This document shows positions 12,428-24,994 of a DNA stretch of 64,000 nt, one piece after another. Source of the DNA: Henckelia pumila. Lineage: Eukaryota; Streptophyta; Magnoliopsida; Lamiales; Gesneriaceae. The translations under genes were made by a program, and so were the position numbers. The notes beneath the pieces are model-generated. The model saw only the letters and a program-made list of their open reading frames with translations. It did no database searches and was not told where the DNA came from. The stretch lies in contig NC_133120.1 in assembly GCF_033568475.1 (NCBI RefSeq), positions 86,322,151-86,386,150 of the forward strand, given 5' to 3'. Numbering within the stretch: position 1 is the first letter of the stretch; every line of letters begins with the position of its first letter.

Positions 12428-12863
12428 GCTAGAGGGTCACATGGTATTTCTTCAAGCACTGGTAACTTTGATTTATCATCACTCGTCTCTTGATCCGATG
12501 AGAAACAGAGCATTTTTTGCTCACTAGAAGATAGGTTTCCTTCACATGCTACACTTCACTTTTCCCTTATTTTTATTTTAGTGCTGTAAAGAGACTTTAG
12601 CTCAAATAGTCGAAAAAATCTTTAGGTAGGGAAGTGTTGTGAACATATGAGCAAAAATTACATACATTTATTGTTAATCATATATAATGCAAATATTATT
12701 TACTTTAAGCCGTGGTGACAAATGATATTGCCAATGCATAAATATTTAATTGCTTTGAATTCATAAAAAGCTTTCAAAAATCTTAGGAAAACTTCTGTCA
12801 GTGTGTTTGGTTCCATGGATTTCATGAAATTTGGTGGGATTTAAAATTCCAAATCCTATTTCA

Positions 12864-13340
12864 GTGTTTGCCGTTTGGTAAAATTGAATTTTAAAATGAG
12901 ATTGGTATTTGGTGGGGTTTTATGGGATTTGATATAACTAAATGAAATCTTAGCAAACACACTGTTAATATATCTGGAATTTGGATAATGTTTGAATTGT
13001 TGAATTATTAAAGACAATATTGAATTTTATAAGTCATTTAAAATAAAACCATTCGATCTATTATCAGAGTTTGGCAGGATTTCAATGGGATTTAATGATA
13101 TTAGAATTACAAATACCATTTTAGTGTTTGGTAAATATGATTTTTAAATAGAATTGGTATTTGATTGGATTTCATGGGATTTCATTCAACTAAATGAAAT
13201 TTTTATAAAATTGGTTCGATTTCATAGGATTTCATTTTAGTGTTTGGTAAAATAAGAGTTCGAAATGGATTTGGTATTTGATTGGATTTCATGAGATTAC
13301 ATTTAACTAAATAAAATTTTTATGAAATTGATCGGATTTC
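12864..13340. repeat. Degenerate tandem repeat, period about 116 bp
   Basis: Units begin with a GTGTTTGGTAAA-like motif near 13123 and 13239, with a more diverged one near 12864-12875. Each continues with TGGTATTTGATTGGATTTCA and an AACTAAATGAAAT block. The repeat is AT-rich and non-coding and lies between the converging ERD2 and SUMO genes. Confidence 0.6.
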
Positions 13341-13506
13341 GTGAAGTTCAAATGATTTGGGTTTTAAAAATTATAATAAAATTTTTAAAAATTATATCTA
13401 CATACCTTAATCGTAGATTTCATTTTTTATTTTTATTTTTTTTTACAAATTTTACAAAATATCATTTTTTAAAAAAATTATATTATCAGTTGACATTATT
13501 ATATAA

Positions 13507-13848
13507 ATCCAAACACACAAGTGTGTTTGATGGGTGGGATTAGGATTGGCTGGGATATTTTACTCATCCAATCACATGTTTACTTCCATTTTTGTGTAAT
13601 CGTTATTGATCAAACATTAATCAAATCATGAAAGAAAGAAAATGACAATGTTACCAATAATGAATTTACTTTAACTAGATAATTTAATTATTAAAAGAGT
13701 AAAAATGTAAATGAAAAACCAAACTCAAATTTAATCCATCAAACCAAATCGTTATTATAATATTAATTATTGTATTATTATTATCACAATATTATTTATC
13801 ATATCAAATCTCATCACCTCAAATAAACGATACCAAACAGGGAATTTA
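13507..13848. mobile_element. Possible MITE with TGTTTGG-type ends
   Basis: The left end reads GTGTGTTTGATGGGTGGGAT and the right end GATACCAAACAGGG, which are imperfect inverted repeats of the type common in plant MITEs. The interior is AT-rich and non-coding. I could not define a target-site duplication, so the limits and superfamily are tentative. Confidence 0.35.
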
Positions 13849-13900
13849 AGTATTGAAGAGTTGAACGAAAACAATTTCAAATTAATTTCCTCTAATTTTG

Positions 13901-14902
13901 TTATTCGCTTCGCCCTCCTCCAATCTGATGAACCATCACATCGATTTCGTCTTCATCTTCCATGCCAATCTGTAAATTCACATTATATTTAGTGTGAGAT
14001 CCAAGTAAAATTAAAGTAAATTTACAATGTCTACGAAAAGATAACGAACGCGAATTCCACGTCATTAAAAAAAAAAAAAAATAAATAAGTAGATTTACCT
14101 GGGCTGGGGTCATTTCAGCAGCGAGTCTCTTGCCATTGTACAGGAACCTCAAAGATTTTTGATCCAAAGCATTTTCTTTACAATAATAAATCAATAGATT
14201 TTGCAATTTGGTGTCCACACTAACTTTGAAGAACGTTTCAGTTCCATCCTAACGTTTCCAAAACCAAATTAATCTTTTTTCCCCTTAAATGATTGGAAAT
14301 AAGTATGAACAAATTAATATATGGTAAAAATAAATTAAAACTTTCTACGAATAGATTATATATCCGCGAAATGAAGAAATATTTTGATAGAAAAAGTTCA
14401 GATTTGGTCCTTTTCTTCAAGAAAAAATTTTGGTTGTAATTTTTCAGACTCAGTGTAAGATAAATACTCATAAATCGTTTTTTTTTTATTTTTATTTTTT
14501 ATAAAACGTTTTAAAAGTTGTTTTAAATATGTGTTTCATCGATAATTTTATAAAAACGTTTTTATAGTTATAAACACATTTCTGTAAAAAAAAAAACTAT
14601 ATTTGAAAAACGTATATTTAAAAATATTTTTGAAAAACGTTGTACGAAGACTTCATCTAAACACGTGCTTTTAAGTTTTTTTTTTTTTATTAAATGCTAA
14701 AAACGTTTTCAAACAAACTAACAAAGGCGAAAGATACAAAGGGAACACACGAAATGTATGCATGCAAGTATATTGCTATCTATACGCGAAACAGAGAAAA
14801 TGATGAATGCACCTGAGACTTGAAACAAAGCTTAATCCTACGATCGTCTCGCATTTCCATAGGCTGCTTCAGCTTCCCCTTCCCCTTCGCATTTGGGCCC
14901 AT
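13901..14902 (-). CDS. Divergent small ubiquitin-related modifier (SUMO)
   Basis: Ubiquitin-fold modifier conjugated to lysines of target proteins after processing to a C-terminal Gly-Gly. Exons on the minus strand, in order: 14813-14902, 14099-14248 and 13901-13969, with 30, 50 and 23 whole codons, so every intron is phase 0; the product is 102 aa. It aligns with canonical SUMO over IKLCFKSQDGTETFFKV, the RFLYNGKRLAAEMTPAQ block and the DEIDVMVHQIGGG end. A short tail RSE or GRSE would be removed by a SUMO protease. Unlike canonical plant SUMO1, the N-terminus is a basic MGPNAKGKGKLKQ stretch and the core differs at many positions. It is probably one of the divergent plant SUMO paralogues; expression and conjugation cannot be judged from sequence. 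Confidence 0.88.
14480..14715. repeat. AAACGTT-rich inverted repeat in SUMO intron 1
   Basis: Several copies of AAAACGTTTT-like palindromes and partly inverted AT-rich arms lie in the first SUMO intron. They look like a decayed MITE similar in style to sequence at 47300-47740. No clear target-site duplication is visible. Confidence 0.3.
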
Positions 14903-15009
14903 TTTCTTGTCTGAAGGATTTGTGCTGTGAGTGAAAAATGAGGGGTGAAAATATAGAGGGATCCAGATTTGTTCATTTATTTTTGATTTAGTGTATTTGG
15001 ATTGCATCA

Positions 15010-15732
15010 TTAAAGGGAGTGGCGATTTTGACGTAAAAGTGGATTTTTTTGCCTTTTATGCCTTAAAGAAGATAATCTCATTGAATGCCTGGATTTTTTA
15101 CATCACTTATGGTGGTACTTGTTTTCATGGACGGAATTATGATTTTTGTTCAGTCTGAGTCACAATATATTATAAATAAATTTTAAAAAAATATTGGTTA
15201 ATCGACGGCAGAAAATAATGTATCATAAGGTTCGAATACAAGCTACACAGCCAAAAACACCTATTAACTGATGGAAAAACGATTGAATAATGACAAAAAA
15301 TATAGCGCATACAGAAGTCACAATCAAACAAAATCGGAAGAAAATATAAACTCTACATTATAAAAATAATCATGAATTCATTCCCGATTGCAAAATTTTG
15401 ATGATCGACGAAATTGAAGGAAAAAACGAACATAAAATTTTGGTGAAATTCTGGATTTTGTAGATAATATGAGAGACGAGACAGTAAGTAATACGAATTT
15501 TTGCTATCAGACCAAACTGTATGGCGTTGGTGACTCGTGAGCAGAAAATACTAAAGACCGTGTACTTATAGTAATAGCGGATATAATTTTGAGCTTTAAT
15601 TTGGATCTAAAAATTATAAACGACAAAAAATGGATTTTTTGTCCAATGTGGACATCTACGCGTATTCTAATAACGTATAAAAATTTAAAAATAAAAATTA
15701 TATATATATATCTATATTTACACAAAAATTCC
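15010..15732. other. AT-rich intergenic sequence, SUMO upstream
   Basis: The first 100-200 bases upstream of the SUMO leader must contain its minus-strand promoter, but no strong TATA or known box stands out. The rest is AT-rich without a gene. Confidence 0.35.
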
Positions 15733-15915
15733 TACGGTTTTAGAGGTCAATTTTATGACACGAAATTTTTATTTGGGTCAGTTATGTAAAATTATTATTT
15801 TTTGTGTCAAATTTTTATTTTTACTGTAAATATGAACTGAATTAACCTGTTTCACCAATAAAAATTTGTGAGACCATCTTACAAAATATATAAATTTATG
15901 AGACCACCTTACGAG
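15733..15915. mobile_element. Decayed GTGAGACC-type dispersed repeat
   Basis: The order of short blocks (a TTTATTTGGGTCA block, a TATTTTTACTGTAAATATGA block and a GTGAGACCATCTTAC end, the last partly repeated at 15899) resembles a MITE family common in asterid genomes whose ends read GTGAGACGGTCTCAC. The match is from memory of the family and the copy is diverged. Confidence 0.3.
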
Positions 15916-16002
15916 ATATATACCCATAATAAATACTAGTAAATATATTCACACAATGTTTGCATATAATTAAATTTTTATTTAAAATATAGTTTTACAT
16001 TT

Positions 16003-16272
16003 GTGCAGAAATTTTTTTATATGAAATATAATAAGATTTAAGTAATTTATATTTAATGTTACTTTTTTATTATTAATTTATCATTATTTATTTTATTTAA
16101 AAAAAATATGGTAGGTATGAGGTAAGGGTACTTTGGAGAAAAAAATGAGTATGTCATAATCTACCAAAAATAGTTACTATTATGCCTCAAACTCAATAAT
16201 ATAGAAGGTGTGCATAAAATTTTTTTTATAATGAAATATAATAAGATTTAAGTAATTTATATTTAATGTTAT
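16003..16272. repeat. Tandem duplication that hosts the Copia insertion
   Basis: About 130 bp at 16003-16130 is repeated from 16209. The second copy is interrupted after 16272 by the Copia element and resumes at 26657-26712. The uninterrupted first copy is therefore close to an empty site. The 5-bp flanks at the insertion are GTTAT on the left and ATTAT on the right, a target-site duplication matching at four of five bases. Confidence 0.7.
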
Positions 16273-17942
16273 TGTTACGCCTTAAACGCATATAAATCTC
16301 GTGTTATGAGATTAATGTTTTTAATGCATTAACAAGTCTCATAATATTATGTTTTGATGATTACAAAACTCGGTTAATTGTTACTAACCATTTAAAGTGA
16401 GATTTTGCAGATTAGATTTATTGAAAAATAAATTGTTGGAAGTTATTTTGAAGCTATACATGTATTTATAAAGTCTTTTATTGCTCATTGAATGGATGGA
16501 ACATTGTTAAGAGATATGAAAAAAAAAGAAGAAGAAGCCAAAGTATGGAGCAGCAACTTTCAAAAATTACTGGGAATTTTCTAGGCATTTAAATCCGATC
16601 TCCACCGGTCATAATTGTGATAAAGAAGTTTTACATGTGTTGTCCAAATTTGAGAGCAATCCAACGGCTAGATATGGAGTTATGATTTTTCCACAAAAAT
16701 TATGCAGTACCTATTTCTGCAGAACTTGTAGTGAAGAATGAAGAATCAACTTCTGAAAATTACTGGAAGTGCTTGAGACATCCAAATCAAATCTCCACCA
16801 ATAAAAATCAATATCAGGATGTTTTCAAACTTATATCAAAATTTCATATCAATCCAACGGCTAGATATGAAGTTATGATTTTTCTACAAAGATTGCACAG
16901 TACTTATTTTTGCAGAACATGAAGCAAATTATGAAGATTCAACTTCAGAAATTAACTGGGATTTTTTGAGACATCCAAATCACATATCCACCAATTAGAT
17001 TCAAATTCAGGATGTTTTACAACCTCTGTACAAATTTCAGATCAATCCAACAGATGGATATGGAGATATGAATTTTTCAAATTTGTTGCACAGAACAAGT
17101 TTGAAAACTTGATGAAGTGACTTCCGAAAATTACTGGAAATGTTTGACTTGTTAGAATCAAATCTTCACCGTTCAGATTGAAGATCCAGATGTTTTAAAG
17201 CTTCAGTTCAAATTTCAGATCAATCTAACTGTTAGATTGGAAGATATGATTTTTCTACAAAATCCGCTCAGTGTTGGGAAATTGTAGGCAGCGGCGCCGA
17301 ACACTTTTTGTCACTCCTTGACTTCTTACCACACGCTCCAAGCACTCAAATCAGATTCAAATCTTTGACAACTGTAAATAGAGGCCATCCAAGGTCATTT
17401 GGAGACATCCCAACTCATCTCTTCTCTCCTTTGCAAGCAATTTCTCACTATCAAAGTGTTTGTGTGATATATTTGAGAGTGTTTGTAAAAATAGTTTGTG
17501 AGTTGGTTGTGCTATTGTTGTAAACACTTGAGTGTGAAGCCAAGTGTGTTGTGCTATCGTTGTAAGCACTTGAGTGTGAAGCCAAGTATTGTGTTGAGGC
17601 TATCCTTGGAGCCCTTAAGGCCAAGAGTGTTGAGTTGTATCGGCGCGGTGATCGTGTCAAGTTGTAAGGCTATCCTTGGAGCCATCAAGGCCAAGACGTT
17701 CGAAGTGCTAGTGGATCCTTGGTTAATCAACTTAACCAAGAAGGGGAGACGTAGACGATTTATCGTCGAACTTCCATAAACATCTCTTATCCCTTTTACT
17801 GCTTTATTTACATTACGCATTTATTTACCGCACTTATTATTTGATTGCTTAAGTCTTCCGCTTGCATACTTGCATAATCGCTTTAAATTGCTAAAGTTGC
17901 CAATAGAACCTAAATCCCCCCCCCCCCCATTAGGTTCTAACA
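16273..17942 (+). repeat. 5' LTR of the Copia element
   Basis: Begins TGTTAC and ends TTCTAACA. It contains four degenerate tandem units of about 165-195 bp (about 16553-17280) and a roughly 42-bp tandem duplication near 17505-17590. A short C run lies near the 3' end. It matches the 3' LTR along its whole length. Confidence 0.92.
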
Positions 17943-17944
17943 AG

Positions 17945-17957
17945 TGGTATCAGAGCC
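17945..17957 (+). other. Primer-binding site
   Basis: TGGTATCAGAGCC lies two bases after the 5' LTR. It is complementary to the 3' end of initiator tRNA-Met, the usual plant Copia primer. Confidence 0.9.
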
Positions 17958-17989
17958 ACATTTTTACAAAATATTTTCAAAAAGGCTCT

Positions 17990-19381
17990 ATGGAAAATCT
18001 AGCGAGCGACTATGCTCAAGGGCAATCAACAAATCGTCCTCCTCTTTTCAATGGCATAAACTACGGATATTGGAAAAACCGAATGTCCCTATATATCCAA
18101 TCCGTAGATTATGATCTTTGGAAAGTTACTGTGAAAGGTCCCTACATACCTACTAAAGAGGTTGAGGGTGTCAAAATTCCCAAGGGAATGGACGACTTTT
18201 CCAAGGAGGACATGCGATTAATTTCTCAAAATGCTAAAGCCATGAATATTCTTCATTGTTCCTTAGATATGAATGAGTACAACCGGATCTCAATGTGCTC
18301 ATCAGCTAAAGAGATATGGGACAAGTTGGAGATATGCCATGAAGGGACTAATCAAGTCAAAGAGACGAAGATCGATCTACTCCAACTCAAATATAAAACA
18401 TTCGAGATGGAATCAAACGAAGATGTAGACACTATGTTCCGAAGGCTTACTCAAATTATCAATGAGCTAGCCCAACTCGGGGAACAATATCCAACCAAAC
18501 AAGTATGGAGGAGAGCTCTACGCGCCTTACCCAAGGAGTGGGATGCCAAGAGGACGGCCATCATCGAGTCAAACAAAGGCGACACCGCATCCTACGATCT
18601 TGATCAACTACATGGAACTCTAAAAACCCATGAGCTGGAATTATCAACAAGGAAGGAATTAAAGAAAGAAGATACCAAGGCAAAAGGGATTGCTCTATCT
18701 AGCCAATCCAAAGAAGATGATGATGATGATGATATGACGCTCTTCGCAAGAAATTTCAAACGATTCATGCGAGGAAACAAATTACAAAAGAAGCCGGATA
18801 AGGAAGTTACTTGCTACAACTGTCAACAACAAGGCCACTATGCAAATGAGTGTCCTCTTAAGAAGAAAGTTGACAAGGGAAAGAAGAAAGAACTTCTAGC
18901 CACTTGGAGCGATATCGACGATGACGAGGAGGAAGCCAACATCTGCCTCATGGCTAAAAATGATGACATCGTCTCCGACAACGATGATGAGGTACCTTCC
19001 TATGACGAACTACTACATGCATATAAAAACATGTTTGATATGGCTAAATCTCTTAGAAAAAAAAATAGAAAACTCAAACATGAATTAGAAACTAAGGAGC
19101 ATGAAAACCTAAGATTAAAGGATGACATAGCTCACTTAGAGAAATCTTTTGATAAATTCAATGTAAGTAGTAATAACTTGAATAATTTACTAAGCATGCA
19201 AAAATGTAGTTTTGATAAGGGTGGAATAGGGTATGGTAAGAAATCTATAGATTTCACTAGTCTAATTGCTAAAGCAAAAATGAGATCACCCCCTGTATGT
19301 TCTTACTGTTGTAAAATAGGACATGCTAGACATAAGTGTAGATCCTTAAAATATCAATATGATAAAAAAAAAGCTATATGA
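17990..19381 (+). mobile_element. gag region of the Copia element
   Basis: Encodes the Copia-type capsid/nucleocapsid precursor: an FNGINYGYWKNRM motif at the start, a helical capsid region, a CCHC zinc knuckle (CYNCQQQGHYANEC) after an acidic run, an acidic and coiled-coil-like stretch, and a second cysteine/histidine knuckle (CSYCCKIGHARHKC) near the end. The extra C-terminal stretch with a second knuckle fits the enlarged gag of Sireviruses. Confidence 0.88.
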
Positions 19382-19689
19382 AATGGAGGCGTAAGAGTAC
19401 TTAACAACTCATCAGTTGGCATTATGAGATCATGATCTAAGGGAGTTCATCATAGACCGGTTTAAATTGCCTTGATGCGACTGGTCTTCCTGATGAACGC
19501 TGCTCTGTCCAAGAAAATAGGTTTTTAAAGAGGCATAGCCCTACCTACTACTGGGAGCACTCTTAGAAAGTGGCGATGATGTCGCTATGAGAGACTGAAC
19601 TCTTGGAAATCTGTTTTGTATTTTTTTTTTCTAACACTGTGGACCCAAAAGAACTAAAGGGTACCAAAATCTCTTCTTGTAGGAAAATA

Positions 19690-22600
19690 GGAAAATTGTT
19701 CTCCCTAGCATATGGTATCTAGACAGTGGATGTTCTAGACATATGACGGGGAACAAAGAGCTACTTCAATCAGTCAAACCAAAGGAGAAGGGAACTGTAA
19801 CCTTTGGAGACAACAGCAAAGGAATCATTGAAAGAATCGACTCAATAGGTATATTTGAATCTTGCTTGATTGATGATGTACTCCTAGTGAAAGGGTTTAA
19901 GCATAATCTACTAAGCATAAGTCAATTGTGCGATAGAGGTTATGAAGTCAAATTCACTCCCCAACACTGCACTATATCACTCACGACTGACAAATCCATA
20001 AATTTCAAAGGATATAGAAGTGAAAATGTTTACAAGGTTTCTTTAAACAATTTATCTTTATCAAATATTAAAAGTCTTGTATCCTTGAATGTTGATGACA
20101 ACATTCTTTGGCATACCATAGAAAAACTTTTTAAACTTGATTTAGCTGTTGGTATGCCAAAACTCAATTTAAAATTAGATTCTATTTGTGATGCATGTCA
20201 ACTTGGCAAACATACAAGGGAATCTTTTAAAAGCAAAAATTTTATATCTATTTCTATGCCCCTTGAACTTCTTCACCTAGATCTATGTGGTCCATCGAGG
20301 AACTCTAGCCTAGGAGGAAAGCTTTATGCATTTGTCATTGTGAATGATTTTTCACGTTACACGTGGACATTATTTTTAGCTCACAAAAATGATGCCTTTG
20401 ATTATTTTAAAATTTTTGTCAAACGAGTTGAGAATGAGAAAAATCTTTCAATAAAGCAGATCCGTAGTGACCACGGAACTGAATTTCAAAATGAGAGTTT
20501 TTCAAACTTTTGTGAAGAGAAAGACATCGGTCATAATTTTTCTTGTCCTAGGACTCCTCAACAAAACGGGGTCGTTGAGAGGAAAAATAGGACACTTGTG
20601 GAGATTGCGAGGACCATGATATGTGAGTATTCTCTACCAAAATATTTTTGGGCTAAAGCAATGAACACTGCCTGTTACATTATCAATCGTGTATCAATAA
20701 GGCCAATTCTCAAGAAAACTCCATATGAATTATGGAGAGGGAGAAAGTCTAACATTTTTTACTTTCGAGCTTTCGGTTCCAAATGCTACATACATAATAA
20801 TGGTAAGGACAACCTTGGCAAATTTGATGCCAAATCCAACAAAGGTATCTTTCTCGGATATTCTACCTCAAGTAAGGCCTTTAGAGTTTTTAATAAACGT
20901 ACTTTACTTGTTGAAGAATCTATGCATGTGATTTTTGATGAATCTATGTCTACTATTGTTCGCACTAACATTGATGATGTAGAAATACTCGAAGAAGAGT
21001 TAGCTTCCTCAAGCCTAAATGATTTAGATATTTCCTTTGAGGAAACACCACTTCCGAAGGATTGGACGCTTCACAAAGATCACCCAATGGATCTTATCAT
21101 CGGAAGTCCTTCGAATGGAGTAGCCACTCGTTCTTCTCTTAATAATATTTGCAATCATCTTGCTTTTGTTTCGCATGTTGAACCTAAGTGTATTGATGAT
21201 GCTTTATTAGATGATTCTTGGATTATTGCTATGCAAGATGAGTTGAATGAGTTTAAACGCAATGATGTTTGGATTCTTGTTCCTAGGCCGCATGATAGAT
21301 CTATTATTGGAACTAAATGGGTGTTTAGGAATAAACTTGATGAGCATGGTACTATCACTAGAAATAAAGCTAGGCTTGTAGCGAAAGGATATAGTCAAGA
21401 AGAAGGCATAGATTATGATGAAACTTATGCGCCTATTGCTAGACTAGAATCTATTCGCATGCTACTTGCTTTTGCTTGCTCTAGAAATTTTAAGTTATTT
21501 CAAATGGATGTCAAAAGTGCTTTTCTTAATGGTGAATTGAAAGAGGAGGTGTGCATTGAACAACCTGATGGCTTTGTTGATGCATTATTACCTGATCATG
21601 TGTATAGACTAAACAAAGCTTTGTATGATTTGAAACAAGCTCCTCGAGCTTGGTATGAAAAACTATCAACTTTCCTTATTTCAAATGATTTTTCAAGAGG
21701 AAAGATTGATATTACTTTGTTTACCAAACATGACAAAGATGATTTATTAATTGTGCAAATTTATGTTGATGACATAATTTTTGGTTCTACTAATGAAACT
21801 CTTTGTCAAGAATTTTCTAAGTTGATGCAGGAGCACTTCGAGATGAGTATGATGGGAGAACTTAACTATTTCCTCGGATTACAAATCAAACAGTGCAAGG
21901 ATGAGTTCTTTGTGAACCAAAGCAAATACATCAAGGAGATTCTAAAGAAATTTGGAATGGAGAACACCAAATCATCATCCACACCGATGAGCACAGCAAT
22001 CAGACTCGACAAGGATGAAAATGGTAAAATTGTAGATCAATCTTCCTTTCGTAGTATGATTGGCTCCTTACTTTATGCTACTGCTAGTAGACCGGACATT
22101 ATGTTTAGTGTTTGCATGTGTGCACGATTTCAATCATGTCCAAAGGAATCACATTTGTTCGCCTTAAAATGCATTTTCAAATATCTTTCAAATACTCCAA
22201 ATCTCGGCTTGTGGTATTCGAAAAATTCTTTCTTTGATTTAAAAGCTTATTGTGATGCCGACTTTGGTGGGTAGGAAAAGCACTAGTGGAACTTGTTTCT
22301 TTTTAGGAAACTGTTGGAGAACGCGGCGATCAGATCAATTAGGATTGATACCCGGTGCAGCGGAAGTTTAAAATTTTTATATGGAACGATTCCATAATGG
22401 GTATCAACCTTACGATTAAATTGTGTATGTAAAAATTAAATAACGATTATAAAATTTTTACCTCCAATCTCGAAGCGAGATTATGGACACCAACAGATTG
22501 CTCTGCTCTTGTTGTATATCCCTGGAACTGATGGACGAACTGTTCTTCAATCAGGTCCACGAACGAATATTTAATCCCTCTGATAGATTGCACTAGAAAA

Positions 22601-24542
22601 TCTATCAGAAGTTTCTACGAAGAGAATTAACGAATTTGATCCGTTAAACCAGACTGTAATTCAAAATTCACAGACTGGATTTTACCGAGCAGAGGGGAGA
22701 GGGGGTCGGCCACTTCAGAGAGAAAAAGACTAGGTTTTTCGAAAATTGTGACCTGTTATATGTAATTTCTGTACTACAATAACTTATTTATAATGTAGGC
22801 CACTAACAGCTTAGGGCCCATCAGTCATAAGTTCAAGCCCGACAAGCAAAGCCCGCATGTTCAGAAATTAATATAAAATTCATCGTGACTCCGATTGATA
22901 AACCGATTTCACCAATGTGTACAAAAACCATTTCTGCATATTTTAAAGTCAAGATAAATTTTTCTGAATCCGAATTCAGTGGTTTCCAAAAATGTCCATC
23001 CCTATGTCATTTTAGGAAATCTTACTCCTCTACTCATAATTAAGAAGTCCAACTTCTTTGTTCATTAAATTTAACTCTTTAAATTTAACTATCTCAGGGG
23101 GGATTAAAAATTCATTACTCTGTGTGACCCTCAATGGTTCAGGGATACAGCTAGCCGTGGGCTCACAACTCCTTGTGACTCGGAACAACGATTTCCGACT
23201 TGCCCATCGAATCATGATAAGAGCGCCTAGCAACATCGCCCCATGATTTCCTAGGTATCACTGATAGTGCCTGCAAAAACCAATAGATTTTGGTTAGCGT
23301 ACAGTACGGTCCCTTCATCCATATATCCCGATCGAATGAACAACCATTGGTATATCGAGAGTCGTTCGAGATTCGATAACTATGCAATACATCTTGAAGA
23401 TCAAATAGTGACATCGCATGTGTTACTAAGAAACCATTTCTTAAATCACATCATGTACTCTGGCCAGAGATTCGTCACACTAATATCTCCTCAGATCGCA
23501 TAGGATATCCACACTCGCAAGTATGTGGTGAATCCTTGACAACAAAGCATCGACTCCTATATGTGTTGTAACTGTACCCATTCCCGACACCTGATGACCC
23601 CAATAGAGTCGGTAAACGAGTCAAAGCACAGTACTAGCATATAGAGTCTCAATGATGTTTCAAGTAGTAAGGACTAATGGTGTACAACCAAAACCGCGGA
23701 CTTTATCCACTCGATAAGTGATAACCACTTGGAAAGTCCGGATAGGGTAGTTCAATCATTCATCATATGAATATCCATTTGCATGCTTCGAACATCTCTA
23801 TGTTCCTTACCAATGAAACGTGGTACTCTGCATCGCAAATGCCAGTCTCAAACTCGAGCGATCCTTATCCTTATTATCGGACGGCTCAATCGACTAGGAA
23901 CAGTTTAGAATATACAGTGACTATAAGATGTGTTTCATGATAGACATCCCCATGTTCTACCACATCTTACATACACTATAGTATATTCAAGGTCTTTATC
24001 AAAACAACAATAGTATATCACAATATAACAATATGAAGAAAGATAAAGTCATTGCCATTAATAAAAGTGTAAATTATATTAAACAAAAGATTGTTTATAC
24101 AAAGAGTCATCAAAGCCCTTAGCCACAAGTTGGCTCACCGGGCACCCACTCTTTCAGAAACTGTTTAGTTTCTTGGTTTTCAAAGAAACAAAATTGTGTT
24201 GCGTTGTCAAAGACCGAAGCCGAATATATGGCTGCTGGTAGTTGTTGTGCGCAAATTCTTTGGATGAAGCATCAATTGCTCGACTATGGCGTCTCTTTTT
24301 CAAAAATCCCTATTTTCTGTGACAACACAAGCGCCATATGTCTAACAAAGAATCCGATTCAACATTCGCGCACCAAACATATTGACATTCGTCATCATTT
24401 TATTCGTGACCACATCGAACGAAATGAAGTTGAACTTCAATATGTTGACACGTCAAATCAAATTGCCGATATTTTTACAAAACCACTAGATGAAAATACT
24501 TTTATTTGTTTGCGTGGTGAAATTGGCATGATTGAGTTGTAA
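19690..24542 (+). mobile_element. pol region of the Copia element (PR-INT-RT-RH)
   Basis: Parts in order: aspartic protease signature [12 protein letters not shown] near 19715-19755; GAG-pre-integrase and integrase ([44 protein letters not shown]) at about 20100-21000; reverse transcriptase ([32 protein letters not shown]) at about 21300-21960; and RNase H ([15 protein letters not shown], then SKTEAEYMA and TKHIDIRHHFIRD) split by the solo LTR at 22312-24156. The region is a fossil and is not intact. Confidence 0.9.
22312..24156. mobile_element. Solo LTR inserted in the Copia pol region
   Basis: An 1845-bp sequence starting TGTTGGAGAACG and ending CTCTTTCA, flanked on both sides by GAAAC (22307-22311 and 24157-24161), a perfect 5-bp target-site duplication. 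It has no coding capacity and is unrelated to the host LTRs. The TG...CA ends and 5-bp duplication identify it as a solo LTR left by recombination of a second retrotransposon, or less likely as a small non-autonomous element. It is younger than its host. Confidence 0.88.
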
Positions 24543-24994
24543 TCACTTGTTGACATATTCTAAAGATAATGACATATTAAGGGGGAGCTTAATATAAAAT
24601 TCGAGCAACTTAATTTTGGATAATACAAATTAATTGTATTTATTCAATATTATACGCTCATATTTTGTTATTTATGTGAAATTTATGTGTTGCATTTTAG
24701 AAATCATATTTCAATTCTCATGTTTTTGCATATTTTTCCAGTCTTTTTGATTATCACAAAAAGGGGGAGAATTAGTTTGGTTAAATACTTTAACTAAGGG
24801 AGAGAGTTAGTTCGGTTAAATGCATGGAGAATAAAATTGGTTATTTGATAAACATTCTTTTCTTAGCTAATTGTTTAATTTAGGGGGAGTTTTATTCATA
24901 CAATTATATTGTGCAAATTTAAATTTTTTATTTAATATTGTACATTTATTTCTCCTATTTAACCAAGTTTTGTGATCATCAAAAAGGGGAAGAT
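24543..24994 (+). other. Cluster of polypurine tracts before the 3' LTR
   Basis: Tracts of the form AAGGGGGAG recur near 24579, 24760, 24797 (shorter), 24882 and finally AAAAAGGGGAAGA at 24982-24993, directly against the 3' LTR. The last one is the expected plus-strand primer. Multiplied polypurine-like tracts here are a described feature of Sireviruses. Confidence 0.75.

Noticed and set aside
20725-21398. Small open frames inside the Copia pol region in other frames
   Set aside because: They are shadows of the pol reading frame.
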